NCBI RefSeq assembly: GCF_000003605.2
Contig: NW_003158757.1
Coordinates: forward strand, 48,005 to 105,730
Origin: Saccoglossus kowalevskii
Lineage: Eukaryota > Hemichordata > Enteropneusta > Harrimaniidae
DNA length: 57,726 nt
Direction: 5' to 3'
The position numbers and the translations under genes were made by a program. Of the stretch, positions 1-9,805 are shown piece after piece. The notes under the pieces were generated by a model. That model was not told the DNA's origin, did not search any database, and saw nothing but the letters and a program-made list of their open reading frames with translations. Positions within the stretch are counted from its first letter, which is position 1; every line of letters starts with the position of its first letter.

Positions 1-56
1 GTATGATGCCTTGAAAAAATCACAATCAAAAAGTGAAGAGGAGAGTCCAGAGAATG
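1..56 (+). CDS. Penultimate coding exon (partial) of an unidentified gene
   Basis: The exon enters from the left edge. Base 1 is the last base of a codon and the frame runs from base 2, beginning YDALKKSQSK and continuing through a Glu-rich stretch to ...ESPEN. The first base of the next codon (G56) is followed directly by a consensus donor, GTAAGT at 57-62. Together with the exon at 800-858 it gives a hydrophilic, Lys/Ser/Glu-rich tail with no stop until 856. I do not recognise the protein. Such charged tails occur at the C-termini of many cytosolic and ER-membrane proteins, so the composition is not diagnostic. The exon call rests on the donor, on phase agreement with the downstream acceptor, and on continuity of the amino-acid bias across the splice. 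Confidence 0.72.
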
Positions 57-799
57 GTAAGTCCATACCATACCATAGGACATAACTTTTATTTCCTAGA
101 ATCAATGCAAATCTACATACATGTGCAACTCAACTTCAATGATGCCTAGTATTAGTTATATTGCTTCGCAATCTGCTATTGAATATCTGAGATCATGTGA
201 CTACAGGGCATAAAGCCCAGCTTGCTTTCCATCATGGCTGGTGACCTTTTTCCCTACCTTATTCACAGACTGGCTGGTGATCTTTTTCCCTACCTTATTC
301 ACAGACTGGCTGGTGACCTTTTTCCCTACCTTATTCACAGACTGGCTGGTGATCTTTTTCCCTACCTTATTCACAGACTGGCTGGTGACCTTTTTCCCTA
401 CCTTATTCACAGACTGGCTGGTGATCTTTTTCCCTACCTTATTCACAGACTGGCTGGTGACCTTTTTCCCTACCTTATTCACAGACTGCTGTCTATCTGC
501 CTTTGGGGGCACTCTAATCATAACACTATTTCAAGACAACTGAAATATTGCATTCTCGGTAGATCCTTTTGAGCAACGCGCAAGGCTGCCATGATTGTTT
601 ATGATCGTCACAACGTTCAGTTTCCTCCACTGCCATATTTTATACAGTTTACTTGTTATTACAGAGAATCCTCCATTACATATTTTGCCACTATATTTGC
701 ACAACAAATAGTGGATGGGTACTGGCCACGGCCATTCCCTAAAAGTATTTGTCCCATATTATAATTGTAAAATCCATTTCTTTGCTCCGTCTTTTTCAG
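57..799 (+). other. Spliceosomal intron, phase 1
   Basis: The intron starts GTAAGTCC at 57 and ends in the pyrimidine-rich acceptor CTTTTTCAG at 791-799. It interrupts a codon after its first base (G56 + AC800-801 = Asp). Length is 743 bp. It contains the 36-bp minisatellite at 235-486 and otherwise AT-rich sequence. Open frames over the minisatellite exist in several frames only because 36 is a multiple of three, so they are not evidence of coding. Confidence 0.7.
235..486. repeat. Minisatellite, 7 x 36 bp, with alternating C/T subtypes
   Basis: Seven complete 36-bp units begin TGGCTGGTGA and end TTCACAGAC. They are identical except at one base (245, 281, 317, 353, 389, 425, 461), which reads C,T,C,T,C,T,C. 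The real unit of recent expansion is therefore a 72-bp pair. The near-zero divergence implies very recent growth by slippage or unequal exchange. It lies wholly inside the intron, and copy number is likely to be polymorphic. Each unit ends in CACAG, which resembles a 3' splice-site core, but the terminal exon has a better acceptor at 791-799. Confidence 0.97.
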
Positions 800-858
800 A
801 CATTAAAAAAGAGAGCGAATCACAGCCTTCACCATCAGAGTCAGATAAGAAGCAATAA
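800..858 (+). CDS. Terminal coding exon of the same unidentified gene
   Basis: After the acceptor CTTTTTCAG (791-799) the frame reads D-I-K-K-E-S-E-S-Q-P-S-P-S-E-S-D-K-K-Q and stops at TAA 856-858, using G56 to complete the first Asp codon. The tail continues the Lys/Ser/Glu bias of the upstream exon, which supports the join. The SPSESD stretch is acidic and serine-rich, so casein-kinase-type phosphorylation is possible, but that is inference. No domain is present and the protein identity cannot be given. The real gene lies mostly to the left of the window. Confidence 0.72.
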
Positions 859-1025
859 CATGAAAACTGTTATTAACCTGGATTATTTGTTCTGTATATT
901 TCTTTTTTTATTATAAAAAAACGAAAAAAAACTTTTCTGTTTCTGTGACCATTTATGTAAAGAGGAAAAACAAAATTTTTCGGGGTATTTTTCTATATGC
1001 ATAAATAAAAAAGGCTAAAAGCTCA
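859..1025 (+). other. 3' UTR up to the first likely poly(A) site
   Basis: AT-rich sequence follows the stop, with A- and T-runs around 903-937 and an AATAAA hexamer at 1004-1009. Cleavage would be expected 10-30 bases after the hexamer, but the precise site cannot be read from sequence. Longer 3' ends are possible because further AATAAA hexamers occur downstream at 2014, 3031, 3500, 3762 and 4316. Confidence 0.5.
1004..1009 (+). promoter_or_regulatory. Canonical polyadenylation signal AATAAA (proximal)
   Basis: This is the first AATAAA on the coding strand after the TAA at 856-858, 146 bases downstream of the stop. A U-rich stretch (AGTCTTTTATTATAG, about 1028-1042) follows, as expected for a downstream element. 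Transcript data would be needed to choose between it and the distal signals. Confidence 0.5.
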
Positions 1026-4000
1026 ATAGTCTTTTATTATAGTATATCTGTTTATACATTTGCAATGCAGACAAACAAGCTTTGACACCATTAGATCATT
1101 TCCTTCTATTATCTGTGCTTGTTGTGGAATCCATAATAAGTTTTTCAATCACTGAATACATGCATTGGCTTATACTTTAAGACATGATAAATTCTGTGTA
1201 TATATATATAAGATACTCCCAATCGCCCTGAGTTTTCATGCTTTCAACCGTTTTGAGGTATATTCACAGCAGTGATTTGGAACATTCATTCAATTTCAAC
1301 ATAAATTGGATTGTGACTGTTCATTCATTCACTGAAAACTATAATTCTGTTCAGGTGTCGTTGTGAATATCATATTTTATGTCAGCTGAACTGATAGTGC
1401 TTGTGAATGTACTACAAACTGCTGAAGTATCTCTTCTTTACACTGGGAATCAGACTGTCAAAATTGTTAGTTGGTTAACTCCAGTATCTGCAAGTTTAAA
1501 ACTCATCCCTGTTTTGTCATTACTTTGGATGGAGGAGATTGAGGGCTTGACAGCTACTTACCTACAATACAATACAATGCAATGCAGTGCTGTACTTTAT
1601 CCTATGTTTGCAGAGTTTGCTATAAAGCCATTTCATTCTTGCCAATGTAATCAAGGATGATCAATATTATTATAACATTCAATAACCAGTTTGTATTTGT
1701 AAAATATAGGAAGCTATAGAGTTGTGTAGTTTTCATCTTGTAGCTTAGGTCTTCAAACTCAGTTGTGTGTATATTTACAGTTACTATAATCACTATGTAA
1801 TAACAATCAATACTCCCCAATCTTATACATGTTCTGTTTAAATACATGTACCAAGGGTTTCAAGTCAGTGCTGGAAAATGTTAAACTTGTGGGTCACTCA
1901 ATTTTGTACCTGTGCCAATTGTTTATATTTCATGTAATTCTCTATGTGCATGCTTTATACACTCAATTTGTTAACCATTTATATCTCTGATTATTTTGGA
2001 CTAAAGGGTATGAAATAAACACATTACAGTTTGAATAATTGACGTTTATAGGCCTTGCACAGGGAGAACTTTTGCCTCTCTGATGTGTTTGGCAAATGAT
2101 CTCTTGCACTCGGGCACAAACATTTTGTTCTGTCAGTAATATACAGATATATACCCCGGTAATATCACATACTTGTCATGTAAAGAACCTATGTATTGTA
2201 TTGTAATGTAGTTGCAACTGTATACCAATGGTGGGATATGCAAATTCCAGTTGACACAATGACTGTCATGGTACTGATTATTAAGTACATCACTGCTTTC
2301 TTGTTCATTCACCATGGGACAGGTCAGATCGGATTCTTCCTTTACAGATTTTGTTAATCCATACCCATAGTAATGTTGTATATTCTAAAAAACAAACAAA
2401 ATACTTTCAGTGTGTGTATTAATCATTTCAAATTGGGTGGCGTTTTTACAAGTCTCCATTGAAATGGGAACAGAATTGAAACGTACGTACCATGCAATTC
2501 TGTAAATTGTATCACTAATGTTTTGTAATGCATTGCATGTACTTCAAATGCAGGTATTATGCATGTTGACTGATAGCTTTAATGTCACTTCTGTGATAGC
2601 TACTTCTACAATGTAGGGTTTTACAAATCTGGATGAGAAAAAAGAAATTATTGAATTGTAACAGCTCTAAAAGTGTATTTTTTTTTTTATTTACTGTGGT
2701 TTAGGCTATCATTAAAATTCATGCAGTCAAACTGGCATGTTGCGATCATTGATTTCACTTCTTAGGAATAGTTTGTAAAATGTGTGTCATGCAAAACATG
2801 TAGGTGCTTCAATGGTTGACAGTGAAATAGAGGGTTTTATTGTACTTTTTTCTTCCTGCAATACAAGTTTTGTTCAGCATTAAATGAAAGAATCCTGTAC
2901 TTTGAACTGCTGTAACAATTTAAAAACTAACCTAATATACTAGTTGTTAATGAGTGTACTACAGTAAATACAACTTTACTTTGATGCTTGGATTTGAATG
3001 TAATTTAGGTGTGTACAGCACTGTAGTGCGAATAAAGTAGGTGTTTCCCATCCAGCTGAAAACAAAAATACAGTCAATCCCTCCAAGATTCTACCATAAC
3101 AATGTAAATTTGTTAAATGTTGAACATCATGAATTGTTGCATTCACCTAAAATGTACTGAACCTTGGTTTTGATAAATTATTGTTGTGAGGACTTTCATT
3201 ATGTCGAGCTACACTGGAACTCTTCTCCATACATTGAGTAGTGAATATGCCATTTGGCGTGTGTATTCCTTCAGAGATCTCAGAGTAACGGTGGTTTTAT
3301 ATTTCCAAGTGACTAGTGCAGCTTTCAATGTGTTCCTATCATGTACTCTGCATTGTCTTACAAGCATGTATTTTTCTTGAATTTCATAATTTATATTAAT
3401 CACAACAACTACAGTTTTATGATCTTGCTGTTACACTGAAGTGTGTATTGTCATTTCATAATATTATACTACTCCAGATGAACATTTTAAGTCATTCGAA
3501 ATAAATTTATGGTATTTTTTTCTTGATACTAAAGTGTAAAATTGAAAGGTAAATAGAGGCTTCCACAATTTGTAAGTGGATAGACCAAAATATTGTTGCT
3601 TGGATTAATCAGTTCAGCCAGCACATAAACTTCTTTAAAAAAAACATGCATCTTTGTACATTATCTTGCATAGATAAGTTAATCTAGGGTCAATATACTT
3701 TATAGTCTTGCTTGTATCATATGTATAACATACATTACATGAAATGTCATCTTATGGATTCAATAAATGATTTTAACATTCATACTTGTTGTATATATTG
3801 AACCTTGATGCATGTCATGTTTTTTTTTAACAAATATTGTTTCACAGTCATACATGTTGTACTTTGACAAAACACATTCAAACTTTTTACCTAAATTAAA
3901 TGTACAAGCATTTGGTTCAGGATGGATGAATATCAGCCAGTTTCAACATGTCTTGAACCAACAACCGATATGCTTCCCAATTCACTGCTCAACACGCATT

Positions 4001-4770
4001 TATCTTGGTTTATCTCGCATCTACCTGGTATTTCAAACCATTAATGTGTGGACACTACTTGTGTGAGCTTTTTTCATCTGCAGAAGTAGTCACTGTCATG
4101 AGCATTGTCACCAAGGTGATGTTATCAATCTCTTTAAAATTGCATGTTAACCATATTTTCTGTGCCGCCAATAGATACCGTATTGTCACAAGAATTCAAC
4201 CATTTGTATTACAAATACACAATTCTATCCCCTGGCATCAGCTAACAACAGCGAGGATATCTTGTAGGTTGAAAGGACAATCAGGGCTTTGTAATACCTA
4301 TGTATGACCCTTGGCAATAAAACAAGTATACATTAATGTAGCCATGAGTCATGACATGGATATTACCGGTATATCATCTTCTCTGAAACTGTAGCTTTTC
4401 ATTGCCAAGCTGAGTGTAATTCCTCAAAACCCCATTTTCAGTTGGCACAAACATTTAGGGTTTGTGTACTAAGCATAGGGTAATAGTAATATAATGCTGT
4501 GATATATGATATACATTTATTGTTAAAGTTTACCCAGACGTTTCCTGTTGCCTTATTGCCACGAAAGTACATACACCTACCGTACATCCCTCTTACCCGT
4601 GATTGTACACATCATTTTATATTTATTATTTTTACTCTTTCGAATTCGCTGTGAGATTTAAATAAACGTAATAACTAAAAAGATAAATAGCATGTGTGAA
4701 CCCCGAACAATACTTGTTTAATTTGTGACAAAAATTCCAGCTACAAGTAATAGTAACAAGTATCGTTTCA
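1026..4770. other. AT-rich non-coding DNA (long 3' UTR or intergenic)
   Basis: No open frame here looks like a gene; the longest are about 100 codons with no recognisable family. The stretch has a pentamer-type slippage tract (CAATA/CAATG units) at about 1564-1588, a short (TA)n at about 1198-1210 and a T-run near 2678-2688. Distal AATAAA hexamers on the plus strand lie at 2014-2019, 3031-3036, 3500-3505, 3762-3767 and 4316-4321. They would fit a multi-kb 3' UTR of the gene ending at 858, but such hexamers are also expected by chance at this base composition. Confidence 0.5.
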
Positions 4771-4777
4771 ATATGGT

Positions 4778-4791
4778 GCGCCCTCTAGTGG
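4778..4791 (-). promoter_or_regulatory. CTCF-like core motif
   Basis: The plus strand reads GCGCCCTCTAGTGG. The reverse complement, CCACTAGAGGGCGC, fits the degenerate CTCF core CCASYAGRKGGCRS at all 14 positions. CTCF is conserved in most bilaterians, and this motif family is also commonly carried by invertebrate transposable elements. Whether it is bound is unknown. Its position between the gene end and the repeat-rich region makes a boundary role possible, but that is inference. Weaker relatives beginning GCGCCATC occur near 6477 and 8019. Confidence 0.35.
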
Positions 4792-5002
4792 CAACGCAAC
4801 GCTTATACATTGTATGTGTATAAATTACGTAATGGATGACCGCAAATGTCATTCAAATTTTCTTTTCACCTCTCATCACCTTTGGTTTGTGTTTGCTACA
4901 GCAGTGCTCCTATTGTGGTCACAGGTGGCGCAGGTATTCTATGGAGGGACGAACACAGATAATCAGTACTAAATGCATTGTTTCATCCGAATACTGGTAA
5001 TT

Positions 5003-5037
5003 AGTCCCGGTTCGAACGAAGTCCGAAAACGGGGACT
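5003..5037. repeat. Imperfect hairpin at the head of a dispersed repeat
   Basis: Arms AGTCCCGGTT (5003-5012) and AACGGGGACT (5028-5037) pair at 9 of 10 positions around a 15-base loop. It stands directly before the CCGTCCG-rich stretch (5046-5070) and the tandem ~140-bp units, so it probably marks one end of that repeat family. Confidence 0.6.
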
Positions 5038-5040
5038 TAT

Positions 5041-5945
5041 AATTCGGTCTCCGTCCGTGCGTCCGTCCGGAGTCACATCTCAGAATCCCTTGGACCGATT
5101 CCGTTCATTCTTTGCATGTGCCTAGTACTTTATGTGGGACATATGCACATGCATATGCAGTGGTTTAGCGATTTGATTCAAAATGGCCGACTTGCAGCCA
5201 TCTTGTTTTTTGAAAATGTTGTATTTTGGACATGCTTTGTCAGTTTTCATTCAAACTTGGTACATAGATTATACATGTTAGGATACATGTCCATGACGAT
5301 TTATTTCACAATTGGATCAAATATAGCGGACTGGCAGCCATTTTGTTTTTTGAAAATGTTGTATTTTGGACATGCTTTGTCAGTTTTCACTCAAATTTAG
5401 TACATAGATCATACATGTTAGGATATATGTCCTCGACCGTTCCTGAGTCTGTCCGTTCGTCCATGCGTCAGTCTGTCCAGAGTCATATTTCAGAATCCTG
5501 TGGACCGATTCCGTTCATTCTTTGCATGTGCCTAGTATTTCGATTCAAAATGGCCAACTGGCAGCCATCTTGTTTTTTGAAAATGTTGTATTTTGGACAT
5601 GCTTTGTCAGTTGTCATTCAAACTTGGTACATAGATTATACATGTTAGGATACATGTCCATGACGATTTATTTCGCAATTGGATCAAAGATGGTCAACTG
5701 GCAGGCATCTTTTTTTTTTTTTTTTTATGCGGTATCTTGGACGTGCTCTGTCAGTTTTCATTCAAATTTGGCACATACATGTACTTTATACATGTTAGAA
5801 TGCATGTCCATGACAATTTGTTTCAAAATCTGGTCAAGGATGGCCGATTGACAGCCATCTAACTTGTTGGCCTTACTACTATATTTCCACAATTTATGTA
5901 CCATTTTCATTCGTATTTGGCACATACATCATACATATCAGTGTG
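5041..5945. repeat. Dispersed repeat with tandem ~140-bp units and a duplicated leader
   Basis: A leader containing GGACCGATTCCGTTCATTC and TTTGCATGTGCCTAGTA occurs twice, near 5056-5132 and 5471-5538. After it come related units sharing 'aaaatgg...gcagccat', TGTTTTTTGAAAATGTTG and GTCAGTT plus a TACATGTTAGGA tail. TGTTTTTTGA starts at 5204, 5344 and 5571. A fourth unit (about 5680-5810) has its middle replaced by a 17-T run (5710-5726), and a fifth (about 5817-5945) is degenerate. Spacing is 140 bp between units 1 and 2 and 143 bp between 3 and 4. Unit 3 is displaced because a second leader was inserted. The open frames here (FENVVFWTCFVS-like peptides) merely follow the units and are not a gene. 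Confidence 0.85.
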
Positions 5946-6781
5946 TTTCATAATCAGATCAATGATGGCCGAATAACAGCTGTTTTTATTTTTGGCCATA
6001 TTACTACTACACGGAACACGTGTTTTGATGTAAATAAACAATCTGTTGTATACGTCACTTGAAACTCGAGTTTCAAAGACATGCTCGCGAAAACCCCTCC
6101 GCTTTAATATGACGAGCACAAAGAGAACTTTCAAAAATTTAACGGGGACTGTGTCATTTTCAATGACTTGTTCTTTATATGGAATCCTCGGGCGGACATT
6201 CGGGCATTTTCACCGCCTGGCAACCATCACGGTAAAAACAAAGGCAGAAAACGGTACTTTGAGATGGTTGTTGAAAAACCCCTGAACTGTTTAACAATAT
6301 TACCCCTGTGTGTGCAACATATATAAATTTGGTTATTCAGGATTACTTCGAAGTTGAGTTTGTGCTGTTTTCTCCAATTTAACTTTTCACCGGCGTTCCC
6401 CAGCAGCCCGCGCAGAGCCCATAGAAATACTTGGTACAGTGGTACGCGTCTTAGCAACGTGGAACGTTCAGTTATAGCGCCATCAGTTGGCCCACGTGCG
6501 AAAATCCAGGGACATATATGACACTTTTTGATATAACTCACTATAATCTGACTTATTGTTTAGTTCACTTTCAAAATAGCGCCCGTATAATAAAATAACC
6601 AACTGCTACGTGCTCATGTGCGTTGGTTTATAGGTACATACCATTAACCAGCAGTTTATGTACAATCTATATACCTATATCACGGTTACTAGAAGAACCG
6701 TGTACTAATAGTAACCCGTGTCTATACGAAGCAGTTATATTTTCATGATATCTATTGAGTGTCGTTCTAAGTCTTTCATAA
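5946..6781. other. Unique non-coding DNA, no gene seen
   Basis: Open frames here stay below about 105 codons and show no recognisable protein. Near 5972-6008 a fragment resembling the preceding repeat recurs (GATGGCCGAATAACAGC, then TTTGGCCATATTACTACTAC), so the repeat array may extend to about 6.01 kb in degraded form. A hairpin at 6681-6702 pairs CACGGTT with AACCGTG around 8 bases. Confidence 0.5.
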
Positions 6782-7178
6782 GTAATACCTGAGGTACATT
6801 ACTTGGGGTTTGCAACTACGGTGACATGATACCAAGATCCCGTTACAATCTCGCTCTCGCATAAGCGTTCCAACTCAGAGAAATGCGAATGTGCATGCCC
6901 GAGGTAACTAGGATACGAGGATGTCCAGGTGGATCAAAATAGCTGCTCACGATATGACGGATTACGATAACTATATTTTCTTTACATTTTCGATGTATTA
7001 CATTTTTTCACTATGAATGTGGTTATACATGTTTTATTGTTTTATTACAAACGCCTATGTCATGTCAGAAGGTAGTAGCACCAGCTATGAGATGAGACTT
7101 GAATGGGATCTTGGCATGATGTCACCATGCAGTACTATGTGCGTTGCAAACCCCAAGTAATGTACCTCTGGTAATACC
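6782..7178. mobile_element. hAT-like MITE (381 bp) with 8-bp target-site duplication
   Basis: The direct 8-mer GTAATACC flanks the element at 6782-6789 and 7171-7178. Inside it are terminal inverted repeats. The left arm from 6790 reads TGAGGTACATTACTTGGGG and continues TTTGCAAC. The right arm, reverse-complemented from 7170, reads CAGAGGTACATTACTTGGGG and continues TTTGCAAC. The arms match over about 27 bases except in the first bases, and further inverted similarity extends inward (GGTGACAT and CCAAGATCCC in both arms). An 8-bp TSD with CAGAGG-type termini is the hallmark of hAT elements. There is no transposase frame, so it is non-autonomous. The left end TGAG instead of CAGAG suggests decay. 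Confidence 0.85.
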
Positions 7179-9300
7179 CCCTCTCCAAATGTCAATGTCA
7201 CCTTTCCTATGTCAAAGTTGCATTGCCACATTTTATTATTTCATTTTGGTATATTTAGTACCCGTTATCTGATTTGTCCCTCAATAAATAACCTTAGCCA
7301 CCGATGACCAAAATCGGACCACTACCGGGACAAATATATACAAACCACGAGCACAAATTCACACCGATTTATTGAATGTTTCGATAAGCAGTCGCGCCTT
7401 CTATCCTCATAGCTGACCTGGGGCACCTCTCCCAGTTTCAATGTTGTTTGACCTATGTCCGTCTGCTAATGAATACTAATACTATTTTTTTCAGAGATCG
7501 AATAGACACGCAAACATAGACTATTTCAACGACACCGTGAACGCAATGTTGACGTAACACAAGGATTCTGTCTGGCTTTTTCTCGTTATTACGAGGCTTG
7601 ATGAGACATGGTATTTCAAGAACTTTGACCATTGATGTTGTGTCTTGAAAATCGAATAATATATATAACATTTAGGGCAATATCAATGATGGTATTAACC
7701 TCGCAACTGGGGAAAAACAACGCGCGATTCATCACTACATCGAAATGTTTGTAGATTATTATAGGTTAGCCGGTTTGACAATGAGTTTGTGTCAGTGAAT
7801 GACCTACCCAAAGAACGAGATACTGCCAGAAAGACCGGAGTAAGCTTTCGATGGATAATTACATCAAAAGGTGAGATGAATCGTGATAACTTTTGAGTAT
7901 ATTTGAGCATGTTCAATTTTGTTGCGAAAATAAAACCGATGTGTTCACCGCGAACATGACGTCTTTCGTTAGATGAAACACTGAAAACACGAGTTCCGTC
8001 TTAATAAATGAGTTGTAGCGCCATCAATCGGTTTCCGTGTGTTAATTGGGGCTCGCCCGATTTGTTCTCTGGTTTCCACGGTTCTCGGCTTTTGAACGTT
8101 TACGCGGCGCCCCCCTGAAATTATAATATTTTACACTCGAAAGTTGTCTATTTCCTGTATGTATACGCAAATCATGGAGAGCACATGCGCAGTTGAGTTT
8201 TCACTTTTTCATTGAACAAATATTGCGTTTTAACTGTCAAAACAAGGGTTTTATTATTACCATAATGGTTCGTAAGATATGAGTTATTTAAACATGCTAA
8301 CAAATATTCCAAGTTATCCAGATTCATCACACGAACACGACACGTGGGCACTTCACAGGTCCATATTTAGTCGGTGATTGCAAGTAACTTACTACGCTGG
8401 AAATATATATTGACGACTCGCCCTAACTCTTTGGGGTCATTAACATTGCAATTTCATTATATGTTCGATTATAAGATTGTGATCTAATCTGACACAATAC
8501 ACATAGTATATAAATTGCTTATTTATTAGCTTGCCAATGGTTCACTGACCAACAATCTATAATAGCCGCCCGCGGGTTGTAATCTTTTATCTCTGGGCTA
8601 TATCCCTGATACGAATTGTTTTTGATATGGATCAGCTGTAGAGGAACAGCTGTGAATCAAGGATACTTTACAAAAACTCCTTCCATGATTTAATCAATTC
8701 TGTTGTTTTAGTTGCAATATTTTCTACAATCATTATCCGAGTGTATTTCCAACGAAATGTTCACGCCACACGACCAAGTTTACAGCAGAAACATACGGGA
8801 AATTTGACATCACGCGAGAAAACCCCGAGAAAGATTTGGTGTATCCGGATTGTACACATATTAACATGTATCTGAAACCCCACTAGAATTGAAACTTGGT
8901 ACGCACGATGCAACACAAATAAGTGTATTCAGTTTGGTTTTCGAACAGATAGTCACTTCTACGCACGTACCATTTTTTCCCCTCATTTTTGTGTGTGTGA
9001 ATCTCCCCGGCGAACACACCGGCGTATTTCCGGGATGAATCTGTATCCCACCTTATATAGCGTTCAAAATTCCGGGTAATTTCCTCACAGATAGGTTTAC
9101 CCGTTTTTTTAAATGTGTGTACGCATTTAGAGCCATTCGGTCAAGACATGTTTGAGGGTCTGAAACACAATATTGTTCACGCCATGTGAATAGTACACAC
9201 AGGATGTGATAGTATTTGTTGACATGCCATATTCCGCGGATTTCTTTTACATTTGAGTCAATGTACATAATGTTCCCCAGCTTTCAGTCGATTTTGAAAG
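7179..9300. other. Non-coding DNA, no gene seen
   Basis: No open frame above about 75 codons and no recognisable RNA gene. One short hairpin at 8633-8652 pairs CAGCTGT with ACAGCTG around 6 bases. CpG content is visibly higher than in the satellite to the right. Confidence 0.45.
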
Positions 9301-9318
9301 TTGGTATATGCACAAACT

Positions 9319-9377
9319 AATTATTAATAATTATTCGCGCATGCTCATTGAATTAATGGTACGTACAATTAATTCAA
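9319..9377. repeat. Two adjacent palindromes
   Basis: AATTATTAATAATT at 9319-9332 is a perfect 14-bp palindrome. At 9348-9357 and 9368-9377 the 10-bp arms TTGAATTAAT and ATTAATTCAA pair perfectly around a 10-base loop that itself contains GTACGTAC. Such structures can be the remains of small foldback elements or arise by chance in AT-rich DNA. Confidence 0.6.
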
Positions 9378-9639
9378 AGTAAATGCATGCCCGGAGTCGG
9401 AGGTGTGGCACATTATGCATCTAATGGGTGACTACATAAGTTATTTAATTTTGAAATTTGTGAGCGAGTGTCACTTGTGTACAAATCAAATCGAAGGTTG
9501 AATTCACTTTATTTTAGATTCTCAAATGTAACTCATAAAGATTGCAACTATACTACAAACGAAATTAGGCTTACAAATAAAATATATTTGAAGAAACCAC
9601 CAAAGGTAGAACTGTGTTTAGTGTATGTGCACTGAACAA

Positions 9640-9805
9640 TGTTTGCAACCAGCAACGCGGCTAACTGATCACAAGAATTAACTGACTACGACGACGCCTC
9701 AGGCGACGTTGCCCGACCCATCTTGCCGACGTAATCAAACACACCGTGACGACGACATTCGTAAGGCAACTAGGTTGAGTTGCCTCCTGAAATGCCCCGT
9801 GTAAC
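9640..9805. repeat. GC-richer, hairpin-rich patch, possible transposon remnant
   Basis: The base composition shifts clearly from the AT-rich surroundings, with many CG dinucleotides (GACGACG, GGCGACG, GTGACGACG). A perfect hairpin at 9764-9785 pairs AGGCAACT with AGTTGCCT around 6 bases. A second palindromic string, CCGTGTAACACGG, follows near 9798. The mix resembles one end of a non-autonomous DNA transposon, but I could not find a matching opposite end or target duplication, so this stays tentative. Confidence 0.35.

Noticed and set aside
235-486. Open frames over the 36-bp minisatellite as a tandem-repeat protein
   Set aside because: A 36-bp unit keeps several frames open on both strands automatically; the frames lie in an intron with good donor and acceptor sites.
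1379-4307. Several frames of 75-100 codons as small genes
   Set aside because: No recognisable motifs, no splice or promoter context, and lengths expected by chance in AT-rich DNA.
5116-5851. Protein-coding gene from frames with FENVVFWTCFVSFHSN repeats
   Set aside because: The peptides repeat with the ~140-bp DNA units, change frame between units and share no known family.
6681-6702. Hairpin CACGGTT/AACCGTG as a regulatory RNA element
   Set aside because: A 7-bp stem alone is common by chance and has no supporting context.
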